This document shows, piece after piece, positions 1-9,700 of a stretch of 56,809 bases of DNA. The stretch's first letter is position 1, and the number at the start of each line of letters is the position of its first letter. The DNA comes from Verrucomicrobiota bacterium (lineage in GTDB: Bacteria; Verrucomicrobiota; Verrucomicrobiia; CAIQCK01). Under the pieces are notes generated by a model that had not been told where the DNA came from, ran no database searches, and saw nothing but the letters and a program-made list of their open reading frames with translations. The stretch is taken from assembly GCA_026397915.1 (NCBI GenBank), contig JAPLTX010000025.1, positions 1 to 56,809 of the forward strand, in the 5' to 3' direction. A program made the position numbers and the translations under genes.

Positions 1-45
1 AACGGACCGCAACCGCCGGACAGGAATCCTGGTCGCAAAAACCAT

Positions 46-73
46 TCGACAGACGCCGGGCCGCCGCTATACT
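46..73 (+). promoter_or_regulatory. candidate sigma70 promoter of hisC
   Basis: TCGACA at 46-51 (5/6 match to the -35 consensus) and TATACT at 68-73 (5/6 match to the -10) are separated by 16 bp. The predicted start of transcription near 80 gives a leader of about 24 nt before the hisC ATG. This is motif matching only; the spacer is one base short of the optimum. Confidence 0.4.
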
Positions 74-103
74 CCGCCGCCACTTTTGGAAACGGAAGGT
101 TTT

Positions 104-1198
104 ATGCCCAGAAACATCGCGTTGCCGCACATCGAAGGCTTGGTTTCCTATGAACCGGGCCGCCCCATCGAGGAAGTCGCGCGGGAGTTGAAGCTGCGCC
201 CTGCGTCCATTATCAAGCTCGCGTCGAACGAGAACCCGCTCGGCCCATCGCCAAAAGCCGTCGCGGCGATGCGCCGCGCGCTGGCCACCGCCCACCTTTA
301 CCCGGACGGCGGCGGCTTCTACCTGCGGCAAGGTCTGGCAAAACATCTTGGCGTCGGCGCGGAGAACATCGTTCTCGGCAACGGCTCCAACGAGCTTATC
401 GAGATGCTCTTCCACGCGTTCGTCGCGCCGGGCGACGAGATCGTCTGCGGCGACCGCGCATTTGTCGTTTACAAGCTCTGTGCGGCGATGTTCCAGGCCC
501 GCGCCGTGGAGGTGCCGTTCCGCGACCACACGCATGACCTCGACGCGATGCTGGCGGCATGCAACGGCCGCACGAAGATCGTCTTCGTCGCCAACCCGAA
601 CAACCCCACCGGCACGTGCGTGAACAACGCCGCATTCTGCCGATTCCTCGACCGCGTGCCAAACCACACTATCATCGCGCTCGACGAGGCCTACTTCGAG
701 TTTCTGGACAACCCGCCCGACACGATCAGCTACATCACCGCCAAGCGCGCGCCGAACATCATTGTGCTGCGGACGTTCTCCAAGATCGTCGGCCTCGCCG
801 GGCTGCGCATCGGTTACGGCGTCGCCAGCAGGCAGATGGTCGGCCTGCTGAACAAAGTGCGCCAGCCGTTTAACGTTAACTCCATCGCCCAGGCCGGCGC
901 GCTCGCCTCGCTCACCGACCGCGCACACATCACGCGAACGCGGCGGCTGAACAAACAGGGACTGACTTACCTGATCGGCGAGTTCCGGAAGATGAAGCTG
1001 GAGTTTATCCCGTCGGTGGGCAACTTCATTTGCGTCCGCGTCGGCGACGGTCGTGCCGTCTTCGACGCGCTCCAACGGCGCGGCGTGATCGTCCGACCGC
1101 TGGCGGGCTACCGCATGCCGGAGTGGATTCGCGTCACCGTTGGCACGATGCCGGAGAACCGGCGGTTCATCCGGGAACTGAAGGTCGTTTTGAAATAG
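104..1198 (+). CDS. hisC: histidinol-phosphate aminotransferase (class I/II PLP aminotransferase)
   Basis: Cytosolic PLP enzyme of 364 residues that transfers an amino group from glutamate to imidazole-acetol phosphate in histidine synthesis. The family motifs are present in order: ASNENPLGPSP near residue 40-50, GNGSNELIE at 92-100, NPNNPTG at 164-170, DEAYFEF at 194-200, and the PLP lysine K227 in TFSKIVGLAGLRIGYG. The open frame extends up to a TTG at 86, but ATG 104 is preferred because it follows a GGAAGG-like ribosome site and begins directly before the family N-terminus. Some HisC-like enzymes also act on aromatic amino acids, and aroA lies 1.9 kb downstream, so a role in aromatic transamination is possible. 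Confidence 0.88.
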   Translation: MPRNIALPHIEGLVSYEPGRPIEEVARELKLRPASIIKLASNENPLGPSPKAVAAMRRALATAHLYPDGGGFYLRQGLAKHLGVGAENIVLGNGSNELIEMLFHAFVAPGDEIVCGDRAFVVYKLCAAMFQARAVEVPFRDHTHDLDAMLAACNGRTKIVFVANPNNPTGTCVNNAAFCRFLDRVPNHTIIALDEAYFEFLDNPPDTISYITAKRAPNIIVLRTFSKIVGLAGLRIGYGVASRQMVGLLNKVRQPFNVNSIAQAGALASLTDRAHITRTRRLNKQGLTYLIGEFRKMKLEFIPSVGNFICVRVGDGRAVFDALQRRGVIVRPLAGYRMPEWIRVTVGTMPENRRFIRELKVVLK

Positions 1199-1227
1199 CC
1201 GCCTGCTCGCCGCGGGTGGAGTTCGAA

Positions 1228-2352
1228 ATGAGAACCAAGCTCTTCCTCATCTACCTCGCCTGCGCTTGCGAGCTGTGCGACGTTGGCACAGGCGCTGAAA
1301 CTGGGCCGGCGTGGACCATCCTCGCGCCGTTTTTCCAACCTCCGCCCGAATACGCCACTCCATCCAAAGCTTACCGTTCACCGCTGCGGTTCAGCGACGG
1401 CCAGCCGATGGCGAGCGCCGCGGATTGGCCGCGCCGCCGCGCGGAAATCCTGAAACAGTGGCACGATCTGATGGGACCGTGGCCGGCGTTGATCGAGCGG
1501 CCGAACGTGGAGACGCTCGCAACCACTCATCGCGACAACTTCACGCAGCACCGCGTCCGCCTCGACATCGCGCCGGGCCAGACGGGCGAAGGCTGGCTGC
1601 TCGTGCCGGACGGCGAGTGGCCATTCCCCGCCGCACTCGTCGTTTATTACGAGCCGGAGACGAACGTTGGGCTTGGCAAGCATCCGTTGCGCGACTTCGC
1701 CTATCAACTCACCCGCCGCGGTTTCGTCACACTCTCCGTCGGCACGCCCGGCGGCGATGCCTACAAGCCCAACATCGGCAACGCGCGCTGTCAGCCGCTG
1801 TCGTTCCACGCTTACGTCGCAGCCAACTGCTGGCACGCGCTTGCGAACCGCCACGAAGTGGACACCCGGCGCATCGGCGTGGTGGGGCATTCCTACGGCG
1901 GCAAGTGGTCGTTATTTGCCGGCGCGCTGTGGGAAAAGTTCGCCTGCGTCGCGGTGAGCGATCCCGGCATCGTGTTCGACGAGAAACGGCCGAGCGTGAA
2001 CTACTGGGAACCGTGGTATCTCGGCCTCGACCCCGACCATCCGCGTCCGGCGCGCGGTCTGATCACAGCGGACAACCCGCGCACTGGCGCCTACAAGAAG
2101 ATGATCGAGACTGGCCGCGACTTGCACGAGTTGCACGCGCTGATTGCGCCGCGTCCGTTCTTCGTTTCGGGCGGTGCGGAAGATCAACCCGCGCGCTGGG
2201 ACGCGCTCGGCCACGCCATCGCCGTGAACAGATTTCTTGGTTTCAGCCATCGCGTCGGCATGACCAACCGCCCGGCGCACGCGCCCACCGAGGAATCCAA
2301 CGCTCAACTCTACGCCTTCTTCCAACACTTCCTCGGACGAAAAGCGCAATGA
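1228..2352 (+). CDS. secreted alpha/beta hydrolase, acetyl-xylan-esterase/prolyl-oligopeptidase-like
   Basis: Protein of 374 residues with a short hydrophobic N-terminus (about residues 1-24) that looks like a signal peptide, so it probably acts in the periplasm or outside the cell. The nucleophile elbow GHSYGG places the catalytic serine at 222. A downstream Asp in SGGAEDQPARWDAL and the His in RPAHAPTEE complete a plausible Ser-Asp-His triad. The open frame extends upstream into hisC, but the ATG at 1228 is the first start that gives a signal peptide. The gene lies 29 bp after hisC on the same strand. The substrate cannot be read from sequence; a carbohydrate ester is the best guess from relatives in polymer-degrading PVC bacteria. 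Confidence 0.6.
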   Translation: MRTKLFLIYLACACELCDVGTGAETGPAWTILAPFFQPPPEYATPSKAYRSPLRFSDGQPMASAADWPRRRAEILKQWHDLMGPWPALIERPNVETLATTHRDNFTQHRVRLDIAPGQTGEGWLLVPDGEWPFPAALVVYYEPETNVGLGKHPLRDFAYQLTRRGFVTLSVGTPGGDAYKPNIGNARCQPLSFHAYVAANCWHALANRHEVDTRRIGVVGHSYGGKWSLFAGALWEKFACVAVSDPGIVFDEKRPSVNYWEPWYLGLDPDHPRPARGLITADNPRTGAYKKMIETGRDLHELHALIAPRPFFVSGGAEDQPARWDALGHAIAVNRFLGFSHRVGMTNRPAHAPTEESNAQLYAFFQHFLGRKAQ

Positions 2353-2607
2353 CGGTTTCGCGACGGCACCGCGTTGCGCAGTGTCTGAGTGTCATGGAGT
2401 GACACCAACTCCCACCCATTCCTTCTTCATGACCGCTTGGAGCGTCAACCGCGCGCCCTTCGTGCGGACGGCAAGTGTCGGGAGAATCTTGGAAAAGGTT
2501 GCTCGTTGCTTACGCCGATTGGAGCAAATTCAAGCCGGCTGCACCCAGCCAAAGCGTCGAGGAAATGTGTAGTTAATTGAGGAACACTCCACTAAAGTTC
2601 ACGGCCG

Positions 2608-3000
2608 ATGAAGGAGATTTCTGTCGGCACTCACGCGCGCGCTGAGCTGGTGGATGTGACCAAACTGGTCCGCCGCGAGGTGCGCGCGGCCGGCGTCCAC
2701 GACGGTGTTGTAACGTTGTTTGTTCCGCACACCACCGCCGGCATCACGATTCAGGAGAACGCCGACCCCGACGTGGTCCACGACCTTCTGCTCGCGCTGG
2801 AGAGCGCCGTGCCCTGGCAATCGCGCGATTACCGCCACGCCGAAGGCAATACCGCGGCGCACGTGAAGGCGTCGTTGGTTGGCAGCTCCGCGCAGGTTTT
2901 CATCCGCAACGGCGACTTGGCGCTCGGCGCGTGGCAGGCGGTTTACTTCTGTGAATTCGACGGCCCGCGCTCGCGCCGGCTCTGGCTACGCGTGACGTAG
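2608..3000 (+). CDS. YjbQ/UPF0047 family protein
   Basis: A 130-residue protein matching the YjbQ family over its full usual length. Conserved signatures are VPHTTAGITIQEN, the DVVHDLLLALE stretch, the YRHAEGNTAAHVKAS block with conserved His residues, and GTWQ/GAWQ-like GAWQAVYFCEFDGPR near the end. Family members form trimers, and some show weak thiamine-phosphate-synthase activity; the physiological role is not settled. It stands between the hydrolase and aroA, with 255 bp of upstream sequence in which no convincing gene was found. Confidence 0.85.
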   Translation: MKEISVGTHARAELVDVTKLVRREVRAAGVHDGVVTLFVPHTTAGITIQENADPDVVHDLLLALESAVPWQSRDYRHAEGNTAAHVKASLVGSSAQVFIRNGDLALGAWQAVYFCEFDGPRSRRLWLRVT

Positions 3001-3062
3001 GCTGGCCGCGCGCTGGTTTCCGGTCTTTGACCTCGAATGCGACCCGTGATAGCCTGCCCGCC

Positions 3063-4337
3063 ATGAACTTCATCTGCTCCAAGGCCCGGTTGCATGGCGC
3101 TGTTCCGATTCCCGGTTCCAAATCCCACACCATCCGCGCGGTGGCGATCGCCAGTCTCGCCGTAGGCGAGAGCCGCATCGAAGCGCCGCTGGAATCCGGC
3201 GACGCGCGTTCCGCGATGGCAACGTTTGCTGCGCTCGGCGCAAAGTTCGACTGCCAGCCCGATGTCTGGATCGTCCAAGGCACCGGCGGCGAACTGCGCG
3301 TGCCGGAAAACGTGGTGGATGTCGGCAACTCCGGCACCACCGTGAACATCGCCCTCGCCACGGCCGCGTTGTTGCGCAAGGGCATGGTGGTCTTCACTGG
3401 CGATCACCAGATTCGCCGCCGTCCCGCAGGCCCCGTCATCACCGCCATCAACGACCTCGGCGGCTGGGCCGAGGCGACGCGCGGCAACGGTTGCCCGCCC
3501 ATCGTCGTCCGCGGCCGGTTGCGCGGCGGCACGACCTCCATCGAGTGCAAGACGAGCCAATACCTCACCAGTATCCTCATCAACGCGCCGCTCGCCGACG
3601 GCGACAGCATCATTCGCGTGCCGCTGCTGCACGAGATCCCCTACGCGGAAATCACGCTCGACTGGCTGGCGCGGCTTGGCATCAAGCTGGAGCGCGACGG
3701 CTGGCGCGAATTCCGCGTGCCAGGCCGGCAGAGCTACAAACCATTCACGCGGCGGATTCCCGCGGACTTCTCATCGGCGACGTTTTTCCTGTGCGCCGGC
3801 GCCATCGGCGACAATGACGTGACGGTGCAGGGACTCGACCTCAACGATTCCCAAGGCGACAAGGCCGTGCTTGACTACCTGCGGGCGATGGGCGCGCGCG
3901 TAGAAGTGACGCCCGACGGCGTCCGCGTCCGGCCCGGCAATCTCAAGGGCTGCCGCATTGACATGAACGCCACACCCGACGCGCTGCCGATGATGGCCGC
4001 GCTCGCGTGCTTCGCCGAAGGCAAGACCACACTCGCCAACGTCCCGCAGGCGCGCATCAAGGAAACCGACCGCATCGCTGTGATGCGCGAGGAACTCACC
4101 AAGCTCGGCGCGCGCGTCACCGAACTGCCCGACGGCCTCGTCATCGAGCAAAGCAAACTCGTCGCCGCGGAGGTGAACGGCCACGACGATCATCGCATCG
4201 TCATGTCGCTGGCCGTGGCCGCGAGCGCGATTCCCGGCCAGACGGTCATCCGCACAGCCGAGGCCGCCGCCATCACCTTCCCGAAGTTCGCCGACCTCAT
4301 GCGGCAGATCGGCGCGAACCTCCAAGTCGCGGAGTAG
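3063..4337 (+). CDS. aroA: 3-phosphoshikimate 1-carboxyvinyltransferase (EPSP synthase)
   Basis: Cytosolic enzyme of 424 residues that joins shikimate-3-phosphate and phosphoenolpyruvate in the shikimate pathway. Diagnostic features are PGSKSHTIRA with K20, the VGNSGTT block, the TSQYLTSIL loop, the TPDALPMMAALACFA motif, the RIKETDRI motif and HDDHRIVMSLAVAA near the C-terminus. The region usually read as GDxSLRxRP is GDHQIRRRPAGP here, a divergent but recognisable form. ATG 3063 is chosen over an upstream in-frame start at 3027 because the family begins just before the PGSK loop. The downstream PDZ gene starts 21 bp later, so the two may be co-transcribed. Confidence 0.92.
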   Translation: MNFICSKARLHGAVPIPGSKSHTIRAVAIASLAVGESRIEAPLESGDARSAMATFAALGAKFDCQPDVWIVQGTGGELRVPENVVDVGNSGTTVNIALATAALLRKGMVVFTGDHQIRRRPAGPVITAINDLGGWAEATRGNGCPPIVVRGRLRGGTTSIECKTSQYLTSILINAPLADGDSIIRVPLLHEIPYAEITLDWLARLGIKLERDGWREFRVPGRQSYKPFTRRIPADFSSATFFLCAGAIGDNDVTVQGLDLNDSQGDKAVLDYLRAMGARVEVTPDGVRVRPGNLKGCRIDMNATPDALPMMAALACFAEGKTTLANVPQARIKETDRIAVMREELTKLGARVTELPDGLVIEQSKLVAAEVNGHDDHRIVMSLAVAASAIPGQTVIRTAEAAAITFPKFADLMRQIGANLQVAE

Positions 4338-4358
4338 TAGCGCAAAAGGAAACCAACG

Positions 4359-5222
4359 ATGAGAAAGACGATCATCCTGCTGGCGTTGGCCATCCTCGCA
4401 ACCGGGGCGCGGGAATCATGGGCTGCTTCGCCCTCGAGAAAACCGCAGCCTGTGCCGCCGCCTCCAAACCCGGCCACGATGACGCAGGCGGAACTGGCCA
4501 GAGCTACGCCGCTTCGTGAAGGCTTCGTGCGCCGACGACAGATTGGGTTCAACACCCAGCAACGTCCCGACGGCAAAATGGAGGTCGTCGTCATTACCAA
4601 AGGCCGCGGCGCCGACAAGGCAGGCGTTCAGATCGGCGACATAGTCGTTGCGATTGGCGGCTTGCCGATCAAGAAGCGGATTGACCTACTGGACGCCGTT
4701 CGCGGCAGAAGCGTCGGCGAACGCGTTCCAATGACTATCATCCGCAACGGCGAACAGATGGACCTGAACGTGGAGTTGGGATTCAGCGACATGGAGGAAC
4801 CGATCTACGCCCTCTACCGGCTTCTTTACGAGGAGAAGAAGGTTGGTTTGGCTGTCATGGGAGCCGAGATCATCAACGCTTTGCTGACCGACCGCGTCGC
4901 CTTGGAGCAATGGGCAAAGGGAATTAAATCGAACCTGATTGGCAAGTGGGAAAGCCGCTGCCTGAAGGCTCTGTCGCGAGAGAAGGAATTCTCCCTCGTG
5001 GACCGGCAGGCGGTCGAACAGATATTGAAGGAACTGAACTTCGGCCAGAGTGGCATGGTGTCGGAGAAGTTTCGCGCCACCATCGGCAAAACGCTCGGGG
5101 CGACCCACCTGCTGACGCTAGAGTTCTCGCGCTTCCGTGACGCGGACGTGGAAAAGCAGCGCCTGATCGAGATCGAGACGGGCAAGGTGCTTGTCAGCTC
5201 CATGCGAAGCACGAAACGCTAA
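4359..5222 (+). CDS. secreted PDZ-domain protein with CsgG-like C-terminal domain
   Basis: Protein of 287 residues. A signal peptide covers about 1-22 and a proline-rich linker about 29-37. A PDZ domain lies at about 55-145, with the ligand-loop-like TKGRGADKAGVQIGDIVVAI. The C-terminal half (about 160-287) resembles the CsgG/curli-assembly or penicillin-binding-protein-activator fold. It has a RCLKALSREKEFSLVDRQ entry, followed by VEQILKELNFGQSGMV and IGKTLGATHLLTLEFSR, which follow the family order. PDZ suggests binding of protein C-termini in the envelope. The C-terminal similarity does not by itself imply a secretion pore. It follows aroA closely. Confidence 0.6.
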   Translation: MRKTIILLALAILATGARESWAASPSRKPQPVPPPPNPATMTQAELARATPLREGFVRRRQIGFNTQQRPDGKMEVVVITKGRGADKAGVQIGDIVVAIGGLPIKKRIDLLDAVRGRSVGERVPMTIIRNGEQMDLNVELGFSDMEEPIYALYRLLYEEKKVGLAVMGAEIINALLTDRVALEQWAKGIKSNLIGKWESRCLKALSREKEFSLVDRQAVEQILKELNFGQSGMVSEKFRATIGKTLGATHLLTLEFSRFRDADVEKQRLIEIETGKVLVSSMRSTKR

Positions 5223-5274
5223 ACCGCACGCCGCCGTTGCGCGAAACTGTCATTGTGACGTCAAAGACTTGATC

Positions 5275-6672
5275 ATGGCACGACCATCAGCATTTCATAT
5301 CAGTTTGCTGAAGCAGCTCGTTGCACAGTTCTGTGTCTTGTCCATGCTGCTGGCTTCTTTACCAGCCTTCGCCGACGGCGACGCCGACCTGCTTCGTCTC
5401 CAGTTCCGCGAGGTGGACACGCTCTTCGCCAATCCGGGCCAGGGCTGGATGAGTCAGCAGCACAGTCCGAAGAGCGAGCCGCGGTTTCCCTGCTCTGTCG
5501 TCTATCTCCGTTTCGGCTGGGCCGAAGCCGAGCCTGCGGAGGGGCAATACAACTGGAAGCTGCTCGACAACGCCATCGCCGCATGGAAACCGCGCGGCGC
5601 CGCCATCGCCTTTCGCGTGATGACGTGCAGCGCGCACAGCGCGGGCTACTACACGTCGCCGAAGTGGCTCTTCGATGCCGGCTGCAAAGGCCATGAGTAT
5701 CTGGTCGGCGGCGACGATCCCACCAAAGGCGGCAAACGCATCCCGCGCATCGAGCCTGACTACGCCGACCCGCTTTACCTCGAAAAACACGGCGCGTTCC
5801 TGAAGGCGCTTGGCGCGCGCTACGACGGCCACCCGGCCATTGAGTTCCTTGACATCGGCTCCTACGGCGTCTGGGGCGAATGGCACACGAAGCACCCCGC
5901 GCCCGTCGCCGTCCGCAAACAGATCGTGGACCTCTACCTGCGCGCCTTCCACAAGACACCGTTGGTCTTCATGTCCGACGACGCCGAGGTGCTCGCTTAT
6001 GCGCTGGTGCACGGCACCGGTTTTCGGCGCGACGGCGTCGGCTCACCGTGGCACGAGAAAACCTGGATCGGCTCCAAGAAATACGCCGCCGTGGAAGGCA
6101 TGGCCGACACCTGGAAGCGCGCACCCATCGTCTTTGAGTGGTATGGCGATTATGACTACCTCCAATCCCGCAAATGGTCCTTCGACGCGGCGGTGAACTT
6201 TATGCTCAGCAACCACGTCACTCTCATCAACGACAACGTCGGCCGCGTGCCGCCCGAAGCGATGCCCCAGCTCGAGAAACTCGCCCGCCTCGCCGGCGCC
6301 CGTTTTGTTCTGCGTGAGATTGTTCACCCGAAGAGCGTAAAACGGAGCGCATTGTTTCAGCTCCAGATGAAATGGGCCAACGTCGGCGTGGGCAAACTCC
6401 ACCATCGCTACGCCCTCCGCTTCTCACTGCTCGATGCCGAAGGCCGGTCCGTTTTCAGCGCCGACGCGAAAAGCGACCCGCGCGATTGGCTCCCCGGCAA
6501 ACACAGCCTGACCGAATCGCTGCAACTTCCTCCAGAGTTGAAACCAGCCGATTACACCTTGGCCGTCGAGTTGGCGGACCCAACCGGTCGGCAGCGCTCG
6601 TTTCGTCTGGCGATGGACGCGCCGGAAAAGGAGGGCCGGTATCTGGTTAGCCACGTGAAGCTCCTCGACTGA
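5275..6672 (+). CDS. secreted DUF4832-like TIM-barrel protein (beta-galactosidase-like fold)
   Basis: Protein of 465 residues with an N-terminal signal peptide (about 1-34, ending near LPAFADG). The body starts with NPGQGW, has the VYLRFGWAEAEPAEGQYNW strand-turn typical of GH42/GH5-type barrels, EFLDIGSYGVWGEWH as the probable acid/base region, and a later VFEWYGDY segment. The C-terminal ~130 residues look like a beta-sandwich (FQLQMKWANVGVGK). DUF4832 proteins are predicted glycoside hydrolases but few are characterised. ATG 5275 gives the signal peptide; the frame is open further upstream to 5191. The substrate is unknown. Confidence 0.5.
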   Translation: MARPSAFHISLLKQLVAQFCVLSMLLASLPAFADGDADLLRLQFREVDTLFANPGQGWMSQQHSPKSEPRFPCSVVYLRFGWAEAEPAEGQYNWKLLDNAIAAWKPRGAAIAFRVMTCSAHSAGYYTSPKWLFDAGCKGHEYLVGGDDPTKGGKRIPRIEPDYADPLYLEKHGAFLKALGARYDGHPAIEFLDIGSYGVWGEWHTKHPAPVAVRKQIVDLYLRAFHKTPLVFMSDDAEVLAYALVHGTGFRRDGVGSPWHEKTWIGSKKYAAVEGMADTWKRAPIVFEWYGDYDYLQSRKWSFDAAVNFMLSNHVTLINDNVGRVPPEAMPQLEKLARLAGARFVLREIVHPKSVKRSALFQLQMKWANVGVGKLHHRYALRFSLLDAEGRSVFSADAKSDPRDWLPGKHSLTESLQLPPELKPADYTLAVELADPTGRQRSFRLAMDAPEKEGRYLVSHVKLLD

Positions 6673-6741
6673 TTGCCCGCTGCGGCCTTCGTTTTTCTGA
6701 TTGCCCTCTGCCGCTGGCGCAAACACTCTCTGTGGTAACGT

Positions 6742-9700
6742 ATGAGAACCTCAACTCGACGGAACCTCAGTTGGGCGGTCGCGATCACACTCCTTGCAGC
6801 CGCCGCAGGTCTCAGCATAGCCTCGGATTGGCCCACTTATCGCGGCGACGCCATGCGCAGCGGATACACGCCGGAGGATTTGCCCGGCAACCTCGCGCCA
6901 TGCTGGAGCTACAAGCCGCGTCATGCGCCAATGCCGGCTTGGCCGGGGCGCGACACGCGGATGCCGTTTGACCGGGCTTTCCACACCGTCGTTGTCGGGG
7001 ACACGTTATTGTTCAGCAGTTCCGCCAACGGCAAGGTGCATGCCCTCAGCGCCGCCACAGGCGAGGAACGCTGGACGTTCCTGACGGGCGGGCCGGTGCG
7101 TTTCGCACCCGCGGTCTGGCACGATCGGGCGTTTGTCGTCAGCGATGATGGCTGGCTCTACTGTCTGGGCACGCAGGACGGGCGGTTGCTGTGGAAGCTT
7201 CGCGGCGGGCCGGGTGACAGCATGGTGTTGGGCAACGGGCGGCTGATCTCGCGCTGGCCCGCGCGCGGCGGACCGGTGATCGCGGACGGCGTGGTGTATT
7301 GGGCCGCCGGCATTTGGCCGTCGGAAGGGATTTTCATCTATGCGGTGGACGCGCTCACGGGCAAGATCGTCTGGTGCAACAAGACGGCCGGCGGAATGTT
7401 CATGCCGCAGCCGCACCCGACCGCCAACGCTCATAGCGGCGTCTCGGCGCAAGGCGACCTGGTTGTAGCCGGTGAGAAGTTGTTGGTGCCGACGGGCCGC
7501 GCGGTGCCTGCGGCGTTCAGCCGGGCCACCGGCAAGCTGCTCTACTTTCATCTCCAGACGTTCGGCAAGGCCGGCGGGGCAGGCATTGCAGCCACCGAAT
7601 CGCATTTCTTCAACTCCGGCTACGCCTTCGATACGGAGACGGGCAAGCAGGGATTCCGTCCGGGCGCGGAGCCGTCAGTGATGGCGGTCATACCGGAGAC
7701 GATCGTCTATGCGACGGCGAAGGAGATCGCAGCGGTTGACCGGGCCAACCTGTGGCAGCAAAAGAAAGCCACAGCCACCATGGGGAAGAAGACGACGCTG
7801 ACCGTCTTCAGCGAACCGATTTGGCGAACGCCGAGTCCTCACAAACCAATTTCCGCGCTTATCGTGGCGGGCGACAAGGTGATTGTTGGCAGCACGAACA
7901 AAGTCAGCGTGCTCGACATGAAGTCGCGCAAGGTGCTGTTGACGAAGTCGGTTGATGGCGAGCCGCTAGGCCTGTCGGTCGCAAATGGGCGGCTTTTCGT
8001 CAGCACCGACCAAGGAACGATCCACTGCTTCGATGGCAGCAGGACGACGTCGCCGAAAACCCTCCAAGAGACGCCACTAATTTTCACGGAGTCTGCTGCG
8101 GTCGAAGCCGCTGCCGACGAGATCGTTCGCAAGACAGGCGTGACCGAAGGCTACTGCCTCGACCTGGCGTGCGGCGACGGGGGACTCGCGGCGGCACTGG
8201 CGAGGAAAACGCGGTTGCACATCTGCGCGATTGACGCGGACCCGGAGAAGGTCGCGCTCGCCCGCCGGAAGCTCGACGCAGCGGGCCTGTATGGCGTTCG
8301 CGTCACTGTTCATCAGGGCCAGCTTGGCCAGAACCGCTGGCCGAGCTACTTTGCCAACTTGATCGTGTCGGGCCGCTCGGTGAGCGGTGGGGCCGATGCG
8401 GTGCCGCCGAAGGAAATCAACCGGGTGCTGCGGCCTTATGGTGGTAAGTCGTGCTTCGGCAAGCCGGGCGCAATGACGGTGACCGAGCGAGGCGACTTGG
8501 CGGGCGCGGGCATGTGGACACATCAGTATTGCGATCCGGCGAACACCTGCTGCTCAACCGACACGCTCGTCAAAGGACCGCTCGGCGTTTCCTGGTTCAA
8601 CGACCTCAACTTCCGGATGCCAAGCCGTCACGGTCGCGGTCCGGCCCCGTTGTTCTACAAAGGGCTGCTCTTCATTGAAGGACTCAACGCGCTGCGGTGC
8701 GTGGACGCTTACAACGGCCGCGTGCTGTGGGAGTATCCGCTGCCGAACATCCTCAAAGTCTATGATGGCGACCACCTCATGGGCGTTTCGGGGACGGGCA
8801 GCAACCTCTGTATCGGCGAGCATGGCCTGTTCGTGCGAACAGAAAACAAATGCCTGCGGCTTGATCCCGTCACTGGCAGGCTGCTGGCCACCTTCACCGC
8901 GCCTACATCGAAGAGTAGCCATCCCGGTGAATGGGGTATGGTTGCCTGCGTCGGCGACACGCTCATCGGCACCGTGGTGGACACCGCGCACCTCGTGACG
9001 TTCCGATTCCGCCCGGGCGACATGCGGGATCAATGGACGGAGTCCAAGCTGCTGTTCGCCATGGATGCGATCACGGGCAAGTTGAAGTGGAGTTGGCAAC
9101 CTCAAAATTCGCTTCGACACAACGCCATCGCCATCGGCGGCGGTCGCGTGTATGTGATTGACCGCGACGAGGCCATCGGGGACCGCAAGAAGGAAAAGAA
9201 ACGCGGCATCCCGGACAAGGGCGCGACGCATCCCGCCGGCACGCTGGTGGCGCTTGATCTGGCCAACGGCAAGGTCGTTTGGCAATCGGACGAGGATGTT
9301 TACGGCACGCTGCTGGCGCTCAGCGAAGAACATCAGACGCTGTTGATGTGCTACCAGAACTCGGCCTTCAAGCTCGCGTCGGAGCTGGGCGGACGCCTGG
9401 CCGCCTTCGATACCGCGACGGGCCGGCGGCGTTGGGACATCAGGGCCACCTACAAAACGCGCCCCATCATTCACGGCCAAACCGTCCTCTTTCAATCTCA
9501 AGGATGGGACCTGCTGACCGGCAGGCCGATGGGCATCACCTTCCCCCGCTCCTACGGCTGCGGCATCCCCGCCGCGTCGTGCAATCTCATGGTCTTCCGC
9601 TCGGCAACACTGGGCTATGTGGACCTACCGCAGCCTCACGGTATGCGGAACTTCGGCGGCATCCGCCCCGGCTGCTGGATCAACGTGGTGCCTGTTGGCG

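Noticed and set aside
2353..2607. Small ORFs between the hydrolase and yjbQ
   Set aside because: Several 60-codon frames exist but none has a ribosome site or motif; the region was left unannotated.
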